Shown: in pieces, positions 52,689 through 61,822 of the stretch
Position numbering within the stretch: the stretch's first letter is position 1
Layout: every line of letters starts with the position of its first letter
Source: Nodularia sphaerocarpa UHCC 0038
GTDB taxonomy: Bacteria > Cyanobacteriota > Cyanobacteriia > Cyanobacteriales > Nostocaceae
Assembly (NCBI RefSeq): GCF_022376295.1
Contig: NZ_CP060140.1
Location: 248,001-312,000, forward strand
DNA: 64,000 bases
Reading direction: 5' to 3'
Notes under the pieces: generated by a model
Told to the model about the DNA's origin: nothing
Database searches by the model: none
What the model saw: only the letters and a program-made list of their open reading frames with translations
Program-made: the position numbers and the translations under genes

Positions 52689-53855
52689 CTAAACAAGCGA
52701 ATTCACAAATTTTTCCAACCTATCCATCCCTTTGTCAATAGTCGCCATATCAGTGGCGTAAGACAAACGAATGTTTTGATCAGCACCAAAGGCAATTCCC
52801 GGAATCACTGCTACTTGCTGTGCTTCCAAGAGGGCGTTACAAAATTCCAGGGACTTGAGACCTGTTTTGCTAATATCAGGAAACAGATAAAATGCGCCGT
52901 CTGGTTTAGCACAACTCAATCCCGGAATGGCGTTGAGTCTGTCTAACATGACTTGTCGCCGTTTCGCGAAAGCTAGGCGCATTGTTTCTACACAGTCTTG
53001 AGAACTTTCTAACGCGGCGATCGCACCATATTGAGCAAAAGTACACACATTCGATGTACTATGTCCTTGAATAGTGCTAGCCGCTTTAATAATCTCCACA
53101 GGCCCAGCTAAATAACCCAGTCGCCAACCAGTCATTGAGTAAGCTTTCGCAAACCCGTTACTGATTAAGGTGCGGTCAAAAATTTCTTTACCCAGAGAAC
53201 CAATACTGATATGTTCTGCACCGTCGTAGAGAATCCTTTCGTAAATCTCATCAGATACGACAAAGATATCTGCATCTACTACTACCTGCGCCAGTGCTTT
53301 AATTTCATCTGGCGTGTACACCATCCCAGTGGGATTAGATGGGGAGTTGAGAATAAATAACTTTGTTTTCGGTGTAATTGCTTGACGTAGTTGTTCTGGG
53401 GTAACTTTATAATCCGTCGCCGCATCTGTGGTGACAATTACTGGGTTCCCACCAACTAAAGTTACCATTTCCGGGTAACTGAGCCAATAAGGAGCCGGAA
53501 TAATTACCTCATCACCCGGATCAATGAAGGCTAACATCAAGTTAAACAGAGAATGCTTACCGCCATTAGTGACAATTACATTCTCTGACTGATAATTTAG
53601 ACCGTTCTCAGTTTTCAGTTTATGGGCGATCGCTTCCCTTAACTGTGGTTCTCCTGCTGCTGGGCCATACTTGGTTTTCCCAGATTCCAAAGCTGTCGCT
53701 GCTGCGGCTTTGATGTGGGCTGGAGTATCAAAATCCGGTTCTCCAGCGCTGAAACTACAAACGTCTATTCCCTCAGCCTTCATGGCCTTAGCTTTAGCTG
53801 CGATCGCTAAGGTTAAAGAAGGTGTCACCTTACTTACTCGTGCTGCCAGCTTCAT
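52689..53855 (-). CDS. aspC: Class I/II pyridoxal-phosphate aminotransferase
   Basis: 388-residue fold-type I aminotransferase, close to cyanobacterial and Bacillus-type aspartate aminotransferases (subgroup Ib). Motifs: SFSAGEPDFDTPAHIKAA near the start, NGGKHSLFNL, the Asn-Pro segment LNSPSNPTGMVYTPDE, DEIYERILYDG, and the PLP lysine in SNGFAKAYSMTGWRLGYLAG (about 232-251). It interconverts aspartate and oxaloacetate, though other substrates or a prephenate activity are possible in this group. I start at ATG 53855 (MKLAARVSK). The nine codons upstream are open but not conserved. Confidence 0.9.
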   Translation of the reverse strand: MKLAARVSKVTPSLTLAIAAKAKAMKAEGIDVCSFSAGEPDFDTPAHIKAAAATALESGKTKYGPAAGEPQLREAIAHKLKTENGLNYQSENVIVTNGGKHSLFNLMLAFIDPGDEVIIPAPYWLSYPEMVTLVGGNPVIVTTDAATDYKVTPEQLRQAITPKTKLFILNSPSNPTGMVYTPDEIKALAQVVVDADIFVVSDEIYERILYDGAEHISIGSLGKEIFDRTLISNGFAKAYSMTGWRLGYLAGPVEIIKAASTIQGHSTSNVCTFAQYGAIAALESSQDCVETMRLAFAKRRQVMLDRLNAIPGLSCAKPDGAFYLFPDISKTGLKSLEFCNALLEAQQVAVIPGIAFGADQNIRLSYATDMATIDKGMDRLEKFVNSLV

Positions 53856-53944
53856 GCTTAATTTATTTGGCAAATCTCTCATTTATCTAAGGATATCTCA
53901 CAATCTCTATCGAGACTTGTCTTTTTAACCAATTCCTCTCTGTT

Positions 53945-54607
53945 TTAAATACCAAACATTTGTACAGCATAAATCTCACCATTCGCCCCAGTTACCACAC
54001 CATAACCAAATTTGGTGTATTTGTCCGTCAAGAGATTGGCGCGGTGTCCATTACTATACATCCAACCCCGTTGAAATTTTTCCGCTTCTCTGTAAGTTAA
54101 TCCCAAACCTTTGGTCTCACCCTGAACAATATTTTCACCAACTTCCTCCACTGGGCTACTACCAACTGCAAGGTAGCGGTCTTGGGGAGTTTTCCCATCC
54201 GGTGAAATATGATCAAAGTATTGCCGTTCCAACATATCCTGTGCATGAAGTTGTGCTGCGAGGGACAATGCAGGATCTTCTTGCAAAGGTGGTAAATTAT
54301 TCAGAGTGCGATCGCGATTTGCCAATTCTAGTGCAAAACTTCTTAACTTTGGTAGCGATCGCACATTTCCAGCATTCCAGATTGTTGCTTTTGGCTTGCC
54401 TATTTTCCAGTCAGCCCCACCATTACCATTGTAAAGACCCCCTCCCAAAATCCCATAAGGTGAGAGTTCACTCCATAAATAGTTAATATCTAATGGATAA
54501 CCCCGTAATGCCTGATTAATGACTTGGGTAGTCGGGCCAGATGCCAAAAGCACTGTAAACAATAGAATGTATTTCCACCAACCTTTGACGGGGCTTTTTG
54601 TTCCCAT
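53945..54607 (-). CDS. CAP-domain (SCP-like) exported protein
   Basis: 220-residue protein with an N-terminal signal (WWKYILLFTVLLASGPTTQV) and a CAP/SCP domain over about residues 90-218. Typical segments are ALELANRDRTLNNLPPLQED, AAQLHAQDMLERQYFDHISP, the VGENI motif and GWMYSNGHRANLLTDKYTKF. Candidate site residues are the His in FDHISP and the GHR His. CAP proteins act outside the cytoplasm in binding or proteolysis; the role in cyanobacteria is unknown. The upstream region is A+T-rich. Confidence 0.88.
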   Translation of the reverse strand: MGTKSPVKGWWKYILLFTVLLASGPTTQVINQALRGYPLDINYLWSELSPYGILGGGLYNGNGGADWKIGKPKATIWNAGNVRSLPKLRSFALELANRDRTLNNLPPLQEDPALSLAAQLHAQDMLERQYFDHISPDGKTPQDRYLAVGSSPVEEVGENIVQGETKGLGLTYREAEKFQRGWMYSNGHRANLLTDKYTKFGYGVVTGANGEIYAVQMFGI

Positions 54608-54789
54608 AATCAGAAAACCACAAATTACTGAATTATTCCTACATCTGCGTCATCAATTAACTACGCAAAAATAGGCAATTGCTATATTTAATACTATGAA
54701 AATACAATAGCATATTTTTAACAATGCTTTTCAGTAATTCATTCAGACTTTTGCTCAAAACAATGATCGCGTAAATTTTAAATTGTCTA
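54608..54789. other. Upstream region of the CAP gene
   Basis: A+T-rich sequence with the presumed CAP-protein promoter. No repeat or gene is visible before hairpin element copy D begins. Confidence 0.4.
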
Positions 54790-54966
54790 AGAGGTAGTTT
54801 GTAAAGTCTAATTTATTACGAGCCTCGGCGACTAGAAGTCGCGGAACCATCCAGACAAAACCCTCCTGCGCTGGTTAAAAACCTTAATTCTTCATTAGTC
54901 CAGGTCGCTGGACTTTGCCTGTGTAGTAGCGAATTATATTCGCCCAAAACTTTTAAAACATCCTCT
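54790..54966. mobile_element. Hairpin MITE family, copy D (inverted)
   Basis: 177-bp copy in the opposite orientation to A-C. Ends are AGAGGTAGTTTGTAAAGTCT (54790) and AAACTTTTAAAACATCCTCT (ending 54966). In family orientation the first stem is AGTCCAG/CTGGACT and the last is GCGACT/AGTCGC. The middle stem (AACC...GGGTT) is imperfect. Confidence 0.78.
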
Positions 54967-55043
54967 AAGATTTGTCACAGAAATTACTCAATTGTAGAGA
55001 CGTGAAACATCACGCCTCTAACCTTTTAGCCACTTGCAGTTTC

Positions 55044-55367
55044 TCAGTCTTGAGGAATCACTTCTTGCCCCCGCTTGCCACTTCCGATATAATCATTAGC
55101 AGTTGGTGGTGTTTTGATAATGACTTTTTCCTTCCTTCTTTCTTTCGTTGAATAGTAAGGTTTAGCAGGAACTTGTTGTACTATTATTTGACGTTCTTTA
55201 GCGACATAATAAGGCTTACTTATTGCTGCATGATTGTTTTTTTCCGAATAGTACCCATCCGCCTGAACTGAATTAGTAGGAAAAATAGTCAACCACACTA
55301 AACTAGCCAGCAATACCATAGTAATTTTGCGGCACAATTGAGCAAATATTTTCGGGGCTTTCAACAT
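55044..55367 (-). CDS. Exported small hypothetical protein
   Basis: 107-residue protein with a signal peptide (MVLLASLVWLTIFPTNSVQA, cleavage predicted after Ala near residue 36). The mature part is about 70 residues, basic, with a two-fold internal repeat: KPYYVAKERQIIV and KPYYSTKERRKEKVI. I do not recognise the family. The frame has no ribosome site of note but is coding-like. A periplasmic or surface role is likely from the signal peptide. Confidence 0.6.
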   Translation of the reverse strand: MLKAPKIFAQLCRKITMVLLASLVWLTIFPTNSVQADGYYSEKNNHAAISKPYYVAKERQIIVQQVPAKPYYSTKERRKEKVIIKTPPTANDYIGSGKRGQEVIPQD

Positions 55368-55903
55368 GAGGAAAATTGTCTCCTAACTCTTTATCAAGTG
55401 CCTGAATGTTAGGAAAAATTCTACTTAGTCAACGTCTTCCCCTAGGTTAGTTACGTATATATAAAAAGTATTAATTATTAGTCATTAGTCATTAGTCATT
55501 AGTCATTAGTCATTAGTCATTAGTCATTTGTCATTTGTCGTTAAGTATAGCTATTTCCACCTCAATAGGTACTATAAGAATTATTCGACCACAGATATAG
55601 ACGCGTTAGCGGCTTGCCGTAGGCTACACAGATAAACACAGATAATATAGTACCTAGCAAACTAGGAAACGCTATATCATAGCCCCCTACTCGCTGGCGG
55701 GGAGGGGGTTGGGGGTGGGGTTCCAGTACCTACCAGATTAGGAAACTCTATAAGTCGGCACAAATAAACCTAACTATCTAACAGAATCTAAAATACCCAA
55801 GACTCTTGCCTTTGTTACGTTACAAGTTGTTGCACTCCCAATGACATACATTGAAATTTTCACGCCAAGTCACTTAGTTCTTCCCCCACACTCCCCACAC
55901 TTC
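55368..55903. repeat. Repeat-rich spacer
   Basis: Contains a heptamer array (55476-55540, seven ATTAGTC units and two ATTTGTC-like units). Next is the 129-bp element 55547-55675, a copy of 18023-18114 with a 37-bp insert, and then a G-rich run related to the CCTCTCC family (about 55682-55725). No gene. Confidence 0.8.
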
Positions 55904-56986
55904 CTAAGCTATAGTCACATCTGGAGACAAATAAACATCCTGAATTGCATGAAACAATTTCACACCTTCCTCAAAGGGACGCTGAAAAGTCTTTCGCCCA
56001 GAAATTAAACCAGTACCGCCAGCCCGTTTATTAATCACTGCTGTACGCACAGCTTCACCAAAGTCATCTTTACCAGATGCACCACCAGAATTAATTAGCC
56101 CCGCACGTCCACAGTAACAATTAAGCACTTGATAACGAGTTAAATCAATCGGGTGATCACTGGTCAATTCGGTATAAACTCGTTCATCAGTTTTGCCGTA
56201 ACTCTGATTAGTCGCTTTCGCTACTGCACTATAACCATGATTACATTCGGGTAACTTTTGTTTAATAATATCGGCTTCAATGGAGACACCCAAATGATTA
56301 GCCTGTCCGGTGAGGTCAGCCGCCACGTGGTAATCTTGTTCTTGTTTGAAAGTATTATTACGCAGATAACACCAAAGAATTGTCACTAAACCCAGTTCAT
56401 GGGCGTATTTAAAAGCTTGGCTAACTTCCTGAATTTGCCTAGCAGATTGTTCGGAACCAAAGTAAATTGTCGCGCCTACCGCCACTGCACCCAAGTTCCA
56501 AGCTTGTTCCACATCAGCAAACAATATCTGGTCATATTGATTGGGAAAAGTTAGCAGTTCGTTGTGGTTTATTTTGGCGATAAAGGGGATTTTATGGGCA
56601 TATTTACGCGCAACGCTACCTAATACACCTACAGTGGTAGCCACAGCATTACAACCTGCGGCTATTGCCAATTTCACAATATTTTCGGGATCAAAATAAA
56701 TCGGATTAGGCGCAAAAGATGCCCCAGCCGAGTGTTCAATTCCTTGGTCTACTGGTAAAATAGATAAATAACCAGTATTTGCTAATCGACCATCTGAGTA
56801 AAGTTGCTGGAGATTACGCAAGACTTGAGGATGGCGATCGCTATTTAACCAAACTCGATCTATAAAATCTCGACCTGGTAAATGTAGTAAATCCTGAGAA
56901 ACTTTTGCTTTGTAGGTCAGTAGATATTCTGCCTCTTTACCTAACAAAGACTCGATAGAATTAGCCTCTAAAAGCCTTGTAGTCAT
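55904..56986 (-). CDS. Class I fructose-bisphosphate aldolase (DhnA type)
   Basis: 360-residue Schiff-base aldolase of the archaeal/DhnA type (class IA). It cleaves fructose-1,6-bisphosphate to DHAP and glyceraldehyde-3-phosphate in glycolysis and the Calvin cycle. Segments: GYLSILPVDQGIEHSAGASF (about 92-111), the substrate region AGCNAVATTVGVLG, IPFIAKINHNELL and the C-terminal phosphate-binding GGASGKDDF and NKRAGGTGLISGRK. Cyanobacteria usually also carry a class II enzyme elsewhere. It is monocistronic, flanked by repeats. Confidence 0.92.
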   Translation of the reverse strand: MTTRLLEANSIESLLGKEAEYLLTYKAKVSQDLLHLPGRDFIDRVWLNSDRHPQVLRNLQQLYSDGRLANTGYLSILPVDQGIEHSAGASFAPNPIYFDPENIVKLAIAAGCNAVATTVGVLGSVARKYAHKIPFIAKINHNELLTFPNQYDQILFADVEQAWNLGAVAVGATIYFGSEQSARQIQEVSQAFKYAHELGLVTILWCYLRNNTFKQEQDYHVAADLTGQANHLGVSIEADIIKQKLPECNHGYSAVAKATNQSYGKTDERVYTELTSDHPIDLTRYQVLNCYCGRAGLINSGGASGKDDFGEAVRTAVINKRAGGTGLISGRKTFQRPFEEGVKLFHAIQDVYLSPDVTIA

Positions 56987-57796
56987 TGAATTTTCCTCTA
57001 ACCTCTAAATTCAGAAATTTAGGCAATGACAAATTTAAAGATTCTAGTTAAAAAACCACAGATAAACTGATCTGTATTCCCGGTGGGAAAGCATTCGGTA
57101 TTTAAGAATGCGTCTACAGTTACGTTTATCTGTGGTTACAAATAATAATTAGGATTCTTGCCATAACTCCATTTTAAATTTTCACCATAGCAAGTCATAT
57201 ACCAAAAGACACAAATTTCATAGCTCGCAAACAAAGCTAAAATATTAAGTAGGTCGGCGTAAATAAAGTTAACTAGCTAGGGTCGTCATTTGTCATTGGT
57301 CATTGGTCATTAGTAAGGATTTGGGTTTTGTTTACGAGTCGTAACATAGTTTGGTTTATTCATGCTTACCTACTTAATGTGAAATATATCTCTGCAATAA
57401 GCTAAATTTTTTGGTATAATACCATGCCAATTGTCGCCTTGCTGAATTAGAGTATGAAAGTCAAAAATTCAACAATCTCTCAAACTCTCATTCTCAGCGT
57501 CTCTGCGCCTTTGCGTGATCCAAATTCATACTTTTACTCAGCAACACCCCAATTCTTAACTAATCATGCCTCATTCACAAGGGTATCGCTGAATCATATC
57601 AACTTCGGGTGATTACTTATAATAAAATCTATCAATGTAGATTGAGGAGCCACTGCCTTGGGCGGGTTTTCCGACTTGTAGCACGTGGCGTTTGAACGAA
57701 AGTGAAACCCGTGAAAAAACCCGGTTTCCATCAGCCAAATTTCTAGCATAGTTCCCAAGAGCGACTTGAGAACTATGGAAGCCCTTTGAATTTAAA
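56987..57796. repeat. Repeat-rich spacer upstream of the aldolase gene
   Basis: 810 bp with no gene. It holds the 135-bp inverted-end element 57244-57378, heptamer units ATTGGTC inside it, and a repeat with arms GCCACTGCC / GCACGTGGC around GGGCGGGTTTTCCGACTTGT (about 57650-57690). The first 150 bp carry the aldolase promoter. Confidence 0.65.
57244..57378. mobile_element. 135-bp element with 11-bp inverted ends
   Basis: Perfect inverted ends ATTAAGTAGGT (57244-57254) and ACCTACTTAAT (57368-57378). The left 38 bases are found in reverse complement at 28887-28924. The element has no coding capacity and contains a short heptamer array, so it looks like a non-autonomous mobile repeat. Confidence 0.7.
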
Positions 57797-58096
57797 TTAT
57801 AGACCGCTAAAGGCAGGCTTTACTTTGCGGTCAATCCTTTCCCCCAAGTCTTCGGCAATTGTTAAAGTACCTGGTTTACAGCGTTTGACATTCACAAGTA
57901 TTCCTTGCGCCCCTTCGACCTCCAAATCTTCTACGTAGCCATTGAGAGCCACTTTAGCATCAGCAGAACTCAAAAATGGCCCGAAGTAGTAAGTACAACG
58001 GGGATTTTGCGTCACAATTTCCACCCACCAAGCTAGGCCTAGGTTGTGAAATGTGTTCGTTAATGATTCCTTCAGGTTATTCCAAATCGTTTGCAT
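57797..58096 (-). CDS. DUF1816 domain protein
   Basis: 99-residue cyanobacterial protein of the DUF1816 family. The core reads GLAWWVEIVTQNPRCTYYFG then PFLSSADAKVALNGYVEDLE and EGAQGILVNVKRCKPGTLTI, a compact alpha/beta fold somewhat like the small CpcD-type phycobilisome domain. The N-terminal 18 residues are helical. The role is unestablished; an association with photosynthetic complexes is inferred only from its cyanobacterial distribution. The start is clear, with downstream genes on the same strand unrelated. Confidence 0.8.
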   Translation of the reverse strand: MQTIWNNLKESLTNTFHNLGLAWWVEIVTQNPRCTYYFGPFLSSADAKVALNGYVEDLEVEGAQGILVNVKRCKPGTLTIAEDLGERIDRKVKPAFSGL

Positions 58097-58195
58097 TGTT
58101 GTAGCCGATTTATCAAGGTGGTACTGAATATTAAAGGAAAGGATATCGTGTTGTTTTTTCTTTTACATTTCTTTATACTCTGTTACGCTGTTTTT

Positions 58196-59176
58196 TTAAA
58201 GGGGTTTTGGTAATTTATCTAGATATAAAGTGTTTAATGAACGTTGGCGATAGATTTCATAAAGCGCCATACCAGCCGCCACTGAGGCGTTGAGACTAGG
58301 GGTTTTGCCCAGGAGAGGTATTGAAACCAAGACATCGCAGGAGCGCTGTGTGAGCATACTCAGCCCTTCGCCTTCGGAACCGATAACCAGAACAATAGGG
58401 CCACTAAATTTAACTGTATGCAGGGGTTCGCTGCCGGTGCTAGCAGTACCATAAATCCAAAAGCCCGCCTCTTTCAATTGTTCTAAGGAGCGGCTGAGGT
58501 TAACTACTCTAGCTACAGAAAAGTTTTCTAAAGCACCTGCTGCCACTTTGATCACAGTAGAAGTGATACCTGATGCCCTTCTTTGGGGAATCACCAATCC
58601 CTGAGCGCCGATAGCTTCGGCTGTGCGAATAATTGCTCCCAAATTGTGGGGGTCAGTAATTCCATCAGCTACCACAATTACAGGATCAGCAACAGCTTTG
58701 GCTTGTGCAATTAAATCGGTTAACTCAATGTAGTCGTGGGGGGCTACTTGCGCCGCGATTCCTTGGTGATTAGCTCTGTCGGTGATTTGGTCTAAGCGTT
58801 TTGGTTCTACTTCATCAATGACTGTGCCATTTTCCTTCGCTTGCAGAAGCAAATGATGAAAGCGGTGGTCGTAACGCAGGCGAGTAGTAATCCAGATGCG
58901 GTTCAGTCCCCTTTCACCTTCTAAAGCGCTCAAAACTGGATGACGACCGTAGATTAGATCACTATCTTCGGGTGGTTTTGACGCTGCTGGGGATGGATGG
59001 GGATGGGAATCAATGCGATGTGGGCTTGTGCCTCTGGAGACAGGCTTTTTATCCCTGTCGCCGACGCGGGGACTGCGGATAGAACTAGGAATAATCCGCT
59101 TGGCTGTCTTCAATTTGAGAGATTGCCCACGATTCGGTTCGCTAGGAGTCTGGATTTTCCTGGGTTTACTTGTCAT
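58196..59176 (-). CDS. rlmB: 23S rRNA 2'-O-methyltransferase, RlmB type (SpoU)
   Basis: 326-residue SPOUT methyltransferase. An N-terminal basic extension (1-70) precedes the RNA-binding SpoU_sub_bind domain (YGRHPVLSALEGERGLNRIW). The catalytic domain follows, with motif 1 ADGITDPHNLGAIIRTAEAI, motif 2 VLVIGSEGEGLS and motif 3 VSIPLLGKTPSLNASVAAGM (about 285-304). By family it methylates the 2'-hydroxyl of a 23S rRNA guanosine. The low-complexity N-terminus is longer than the E. coli protein, common in cyanobacteria. It is followed upstream by Mini-III, another 23S rRNA factor. Confidence 0.9.
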   Translation of the reverse strand: MTSKPRKIQTPSEPNRGQSLKLKTAKRIIPSSIRSPRVGDRDKKPVSRGTSPHRIDSHPHPSPAASKPPEDSDLIYGRHPVLSALEGERGLNRIWITTRLRYDHRFHHLLLQAKENGTVIDEVEPKRLDQITDRANHQGIAAQVAPHDYIELTDLIAQAKAVADPVIVVADGITDPHNLGAIIRTAEAIGAQGLVIPQRRASGITSTVIKVAAGALENFSVARVVNLSRSLEQLKEAGFWIYGTASTGSEPLHTVKFSGPIVLVIGSEGEGLSMLTQRSCDVLVSIPLLGKTPSLNASVAAGMALYEIYRQRSLNTLYLDKLPKPL

Positions 59177-59273
59177 ATAAGTTTTGGGTATAGTTTATTG
59201 GTTGAACGTTGTGATTCTTTGAATTTACTCAACCCCAACTGCTGAGTTTCCTATCCTGAGATTGAGTCACTCA

Positions 59274-59792
59274 CTATTTCTCTAGATGGAGTTTTTGCAA
59301 CAATTCGGTTAAGCGTGGGAAATCGGTGATATACAAGTAGCCAATCAAAGTTTCTAAACTTGTTGCCTGTTGATAAATTTGGGGATCAACCCGCTTAGGT
59401 CGTCCTGAAGCGGCATTACGGCCTCGACGGACAATTTCTAATTCGGCTGGACTCAAATGAGGAGTAAGCGATCGCAAATGAAGCGCTTGTGTTTCGGCTC
59501 TTACCTGTGCTACTACCAAACAGTGGTAGACCTTTGTCTGTTGCATTGGCAGCAGATAGAACATTCTAACATACAATTCATAAATCGCATCACCTATATA
59601 GGCTAAAGCCAAAGGCGAAATTTGTTGTATTTGTGACTGAGAAATCTCTAGAGGTAATGTCCCAGGAGTTGCCAACAGTGCTTGGTACCAAGACGAATCC
59701 GGCGTGGGCGTTTCATCTTGTCCATCTAATAGCTCTTTTTCCTCTGATGTCACAAATTGATCATTCCTTAACGGGCTATAGTTAGCAGGCAT
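59274..59792 (-). CDS. mrnC: Mini-ribonuclease III
   Basis: 172-residue RNase III-like nuclease lacking the double-stranded RNA-binding domain; the known role is final processing of 23S rRNA ends. The catalytic signature is LALAYIGDAIYELYVRMFYL (about 62-81), with Asp and Glu ligands. Then come VRAETQALHLRSL and RRGRNAASGRPKRVDPQIYQ, followed by the second Asp/Glu region ATSLETLIGYLYI. The first 40 residues are a variable linker. It lies about 100 bp upstream of rlmB, so both act on 23S rRNA and may share a transcript. Confidence 0.9.
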   Translation of the reverse strand: MPANYSPLRNDQFVTSEEKELLDGQDETPTPDSSWYQALLATPGTLPLEISQSQIQQISPLALAYIGDAIYELYVRMFYLLPMQQTKVYHCLVVAQVRAETQALHLRSLTPHLSPAELEIVRRGRNAASGRPKRVDPQIYQQATSLETLIGYLYITDFPRLTELLQKLHLEK

Positions 59793-60053
59793 CTTCAGAG
59801 AGATTTCATTTATTTATTATTTCTGAAGCCAGCCATGTTGGTACACCTAAGATCATCGAGATTCTCAAATATTACTTAGTGATTTTAACCTTTTTGGTTG
59901 TAAGTTTATCTTGAGGAGTAATCTATTATATCAGACAATCAATCTATTTTACACACTTGTTAAATATCGCCTCAATTCAAAGGCACTTCACTCTGCATTC
60001 ATAATTGTCGGCAGAGCTTTTTAGTTTTCATAGCTCAGAGCAACTAATTTTTA
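59793..60053. other. Spacer upstream of mrnC
   Basis: About 260 bp of A+T-rich sequence between the mrnC start and the following hairpin. No gene or repeat recognised. Confidence 0.4.
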
Positions 60054-60084
60054 AACCTCTCTCGCCAGGAGAGAGGTTCTTTTT
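60054..60084. terminator. Strong hairpin near the STAS gene
   Basis: Perfect 10-bp stem AACCTCTCTC / GAGAGAGGTT with a five-base loop, 67 bp past the STAS gene stop. The T-run (CTTTTT) is on the plus-strand side. On the minus strand only TTTAAAAATT follows, so it may terminate both ways with different strength. Confidence 0.6.
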
Positions 60085-60144
60085 AAGCTACCCAGATATA
60101 ATTTCCCACAGTTAAGTGTATCTCTTGAGATAAAGCGCTCAAAA

Positions 60145-60495
60145 CTACTTGATGTTTTCTAAAGCTGCATCAACTGAAGTTTGCAGGGCGAGAAACTTTT
60201 CTAAGCGAACCAGCTTGACTGTTTGAGTGACGCGGGCATTTGTGACAATTTGCAAAGTACCGCCGGCAGTTTGAGCTTGTTTAGCTAGCTGCACCAGAGC
60301 GCCCAAGCCGGAACTGTCAACAAAGTCAATTTGTGAGAGATCCAGGATAATATGCTTTGGACCTTCATCAATTTTATTGCCAAGGACCTTGCGAAACGTC
60401 GGCTCAGAAAATGCGTCTAACAAACCTGTGAGGCGGAATAGCTGACAGGTATCCCGGGCTTCGCGAGTGCCTCTCAGGCTCACGGTTAGATTCAA
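60145..60495 (-). CDS. STAS-domain anti-sigma factor antagonist-like protein
   Basis: 116-residue STAS protein of the SpoIIAA type. It reads FRLTGLLDAFSEPTFRKVLG then HIILDLSQIDFVDSSGLGAL (about 53-72), with the phosphorylatable Ser in the D-S-S-G motif, and ends VTQTVKLVRLEKFLALQTSV. Such proteins are switched by a serine kinase and phosphatase in partner-switching regulation. The start is unclear: I choose TTG 60495 because it gives the conserved NLTVSLRGTRE N-terminus. A TTG at 60540 also opens the frame. A GAGGAGG site lies 17-23 bases upstream of the chosen codon. Confidence 0.8.
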   Translation of the reverse strand: MNLTVSLRGTREARDTCQLFRLTGLLDAFSEPTFRKVLGNKIDEGPKHIILDLSQIDFVDSSGLGALVQLAKQAQTAGGTLQIVTNARVTQTVKLVRLEKFLALQTSVDAALENIK

Positions 60496-60655
60496 TAGTT
60501 CAGCAATAATTCCCTCCTCATGGTTAAAGCGAACGCCCAAGTATAGATGGTTTTAGCACAATTTGTCTACAATCTCCTGGGATAAGAGGAATAGGGGGAT
60601 GGAGTAGATCCACAATTAATGGCTTCTGTGCTGATTCCCCTTTTCATCTTTCTTT

Positions 60656-61822
60656 TTACCTGACTTCAGATATTTTAGATGACCTTGCGGTTTGCATGGT
60701 TTGGACAAATTGCTCAAATAAGTAGTCAGCATCGTGAGGACCAGGACTAGCCTCTGGGTGATACTGAACGGAGAATATAGGCAGAGACTTATGACGTACC
60801 CCAGCAACCGTGCGATCATTGAGGTTGAGATGGCTAACTTCCACTACTCCGGCTGGTAATGAATCTGGATCAATAGCAAAACTGTGGTTTTGGCTAGTAA
60901 TTTCTATTTTCTCTTGTAGTCCTGCGGGCTGATTTAATCCACGATGACCAAATTTTAGTTTATAAGTTTCTGCCCCTAGGGCGTGACCTAAAATTTGGTG
61001 TCCCATACAAATGCCGAATATGGGTTTTTGACTTTCCAGCAATGCTTTAGCCGTCGCAATACCTTCAGTAACGGCTGCTGGATCACCAGGGCCATTAGAA
61101 AGAAAGATACCATCGGGATTATATTTGAGAATTTCCTCTGGTGATGTATCTATGGGGACAACAATCACTCGGCAACCGTGACTGGCTAGGCGACGCAAAA
61201 TATTCCGTTTTACACCAAAGTCAAGGGCGACAACAGTGAAAGGTTCTCTGGGATTGACTACAGAATCACAGTTAAATTCCCAAGCTGGAATTGTAGTCTC
61301 TGTCCATTCATACACTGTCGGGGTGGTGACTTGACGCGCCAAGTTTAAACCAGCCATGCTCGGTGCTGCTTGTACGAGTTCTAACAATTCTGCTTCATCG
61401 AGAATTGTTGTGGAAATCCCACCGTTCATGGCTCCTAATGTGCGAATTTTGCGCGTCAGGGCGCGGGTATCAATGCCGTAGATACCTGGGATTTGGTGCT
61501 GATTGAGGTAATCAGGCAGGGATTGTGTTGAGCGCCAGTTACTGGGGCGATGACAAATATTGCGTGCGATCGCTCCTTGGACTTGCGGCCAAGCTGATTC
61601 TTCATCTTCAAGATTGATGCCAGTATTCCCTAATTCAGGATAGGTAAAAATGACAATTTGACCGCAATAACTAGGATCAGTCAGAACTTCTTGATATCCA
61701 GTCATGCCGGTGTTGAATACCACTTCCCCGATTTTGGTTCCCGTTGCACCAAAAGACCAACCGTGATAAGTAGTTCCATCGGCCAAGACAAGTAGAGCAG
61801 GTATTGAGTCAGACAGGGGCAT
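60656..61822 (-). CDS. carA: Carbamoyl-phosphate synthase small subunit
   Basis: 388-residue glutaminase subunit that releases ammonia from glutamine for carbamoyl phosphate, feeding arginine and pyrimidine synthesis. N-terminal domain: ALLVLADGTTYHGWSFGATG and EVVFNTGMTGYQEVLTDPSY. The class I amidotransferase domain carries the catalytic Cys in PIFGICMGHQILGHALG, with NGPGDP and the His/Glu pair FSVQYHPEASPGPHD. carB is not in the window. It starts just after a GGGGC spacer with no strong ribosome site. It shares the upstream region with the divergent lipoprotein gene. Confidence 0.95.
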   Translation of the reverse strand: MPLSDSIPALLVLADGTTYHGWSFGATGTKIGEVVFNTGMTGYQEVLTDPSYCGQIVIFTYPELGNTGINLEDEESAWPQVQGAIARNICHRPSNWRSTQSLPDYLNQHQIPGIYGIDTRALTRKIRTLGAMNGGISTTILDEAELLELVQAAPSMAGLNLARQVTTPTVYEWTETTIPAWEFNCDSVVNPREPFTVVALDFGVKRNILRRLASHGCRVIVVPIDTSPEEILKYNPDGIFLSNGPGDPAAVTEGIATAKALLESQKPIFGICMGHQILGHALGAETYKLKFGHRGLNQPAGLQEKIEITSQNHSFAIDPDSLPAGVVEVSHLNLNDRTVAGVRHKSLPIFSVQYHPEASPGPHDADYLFEQFVQTMQTARSSKISEVR

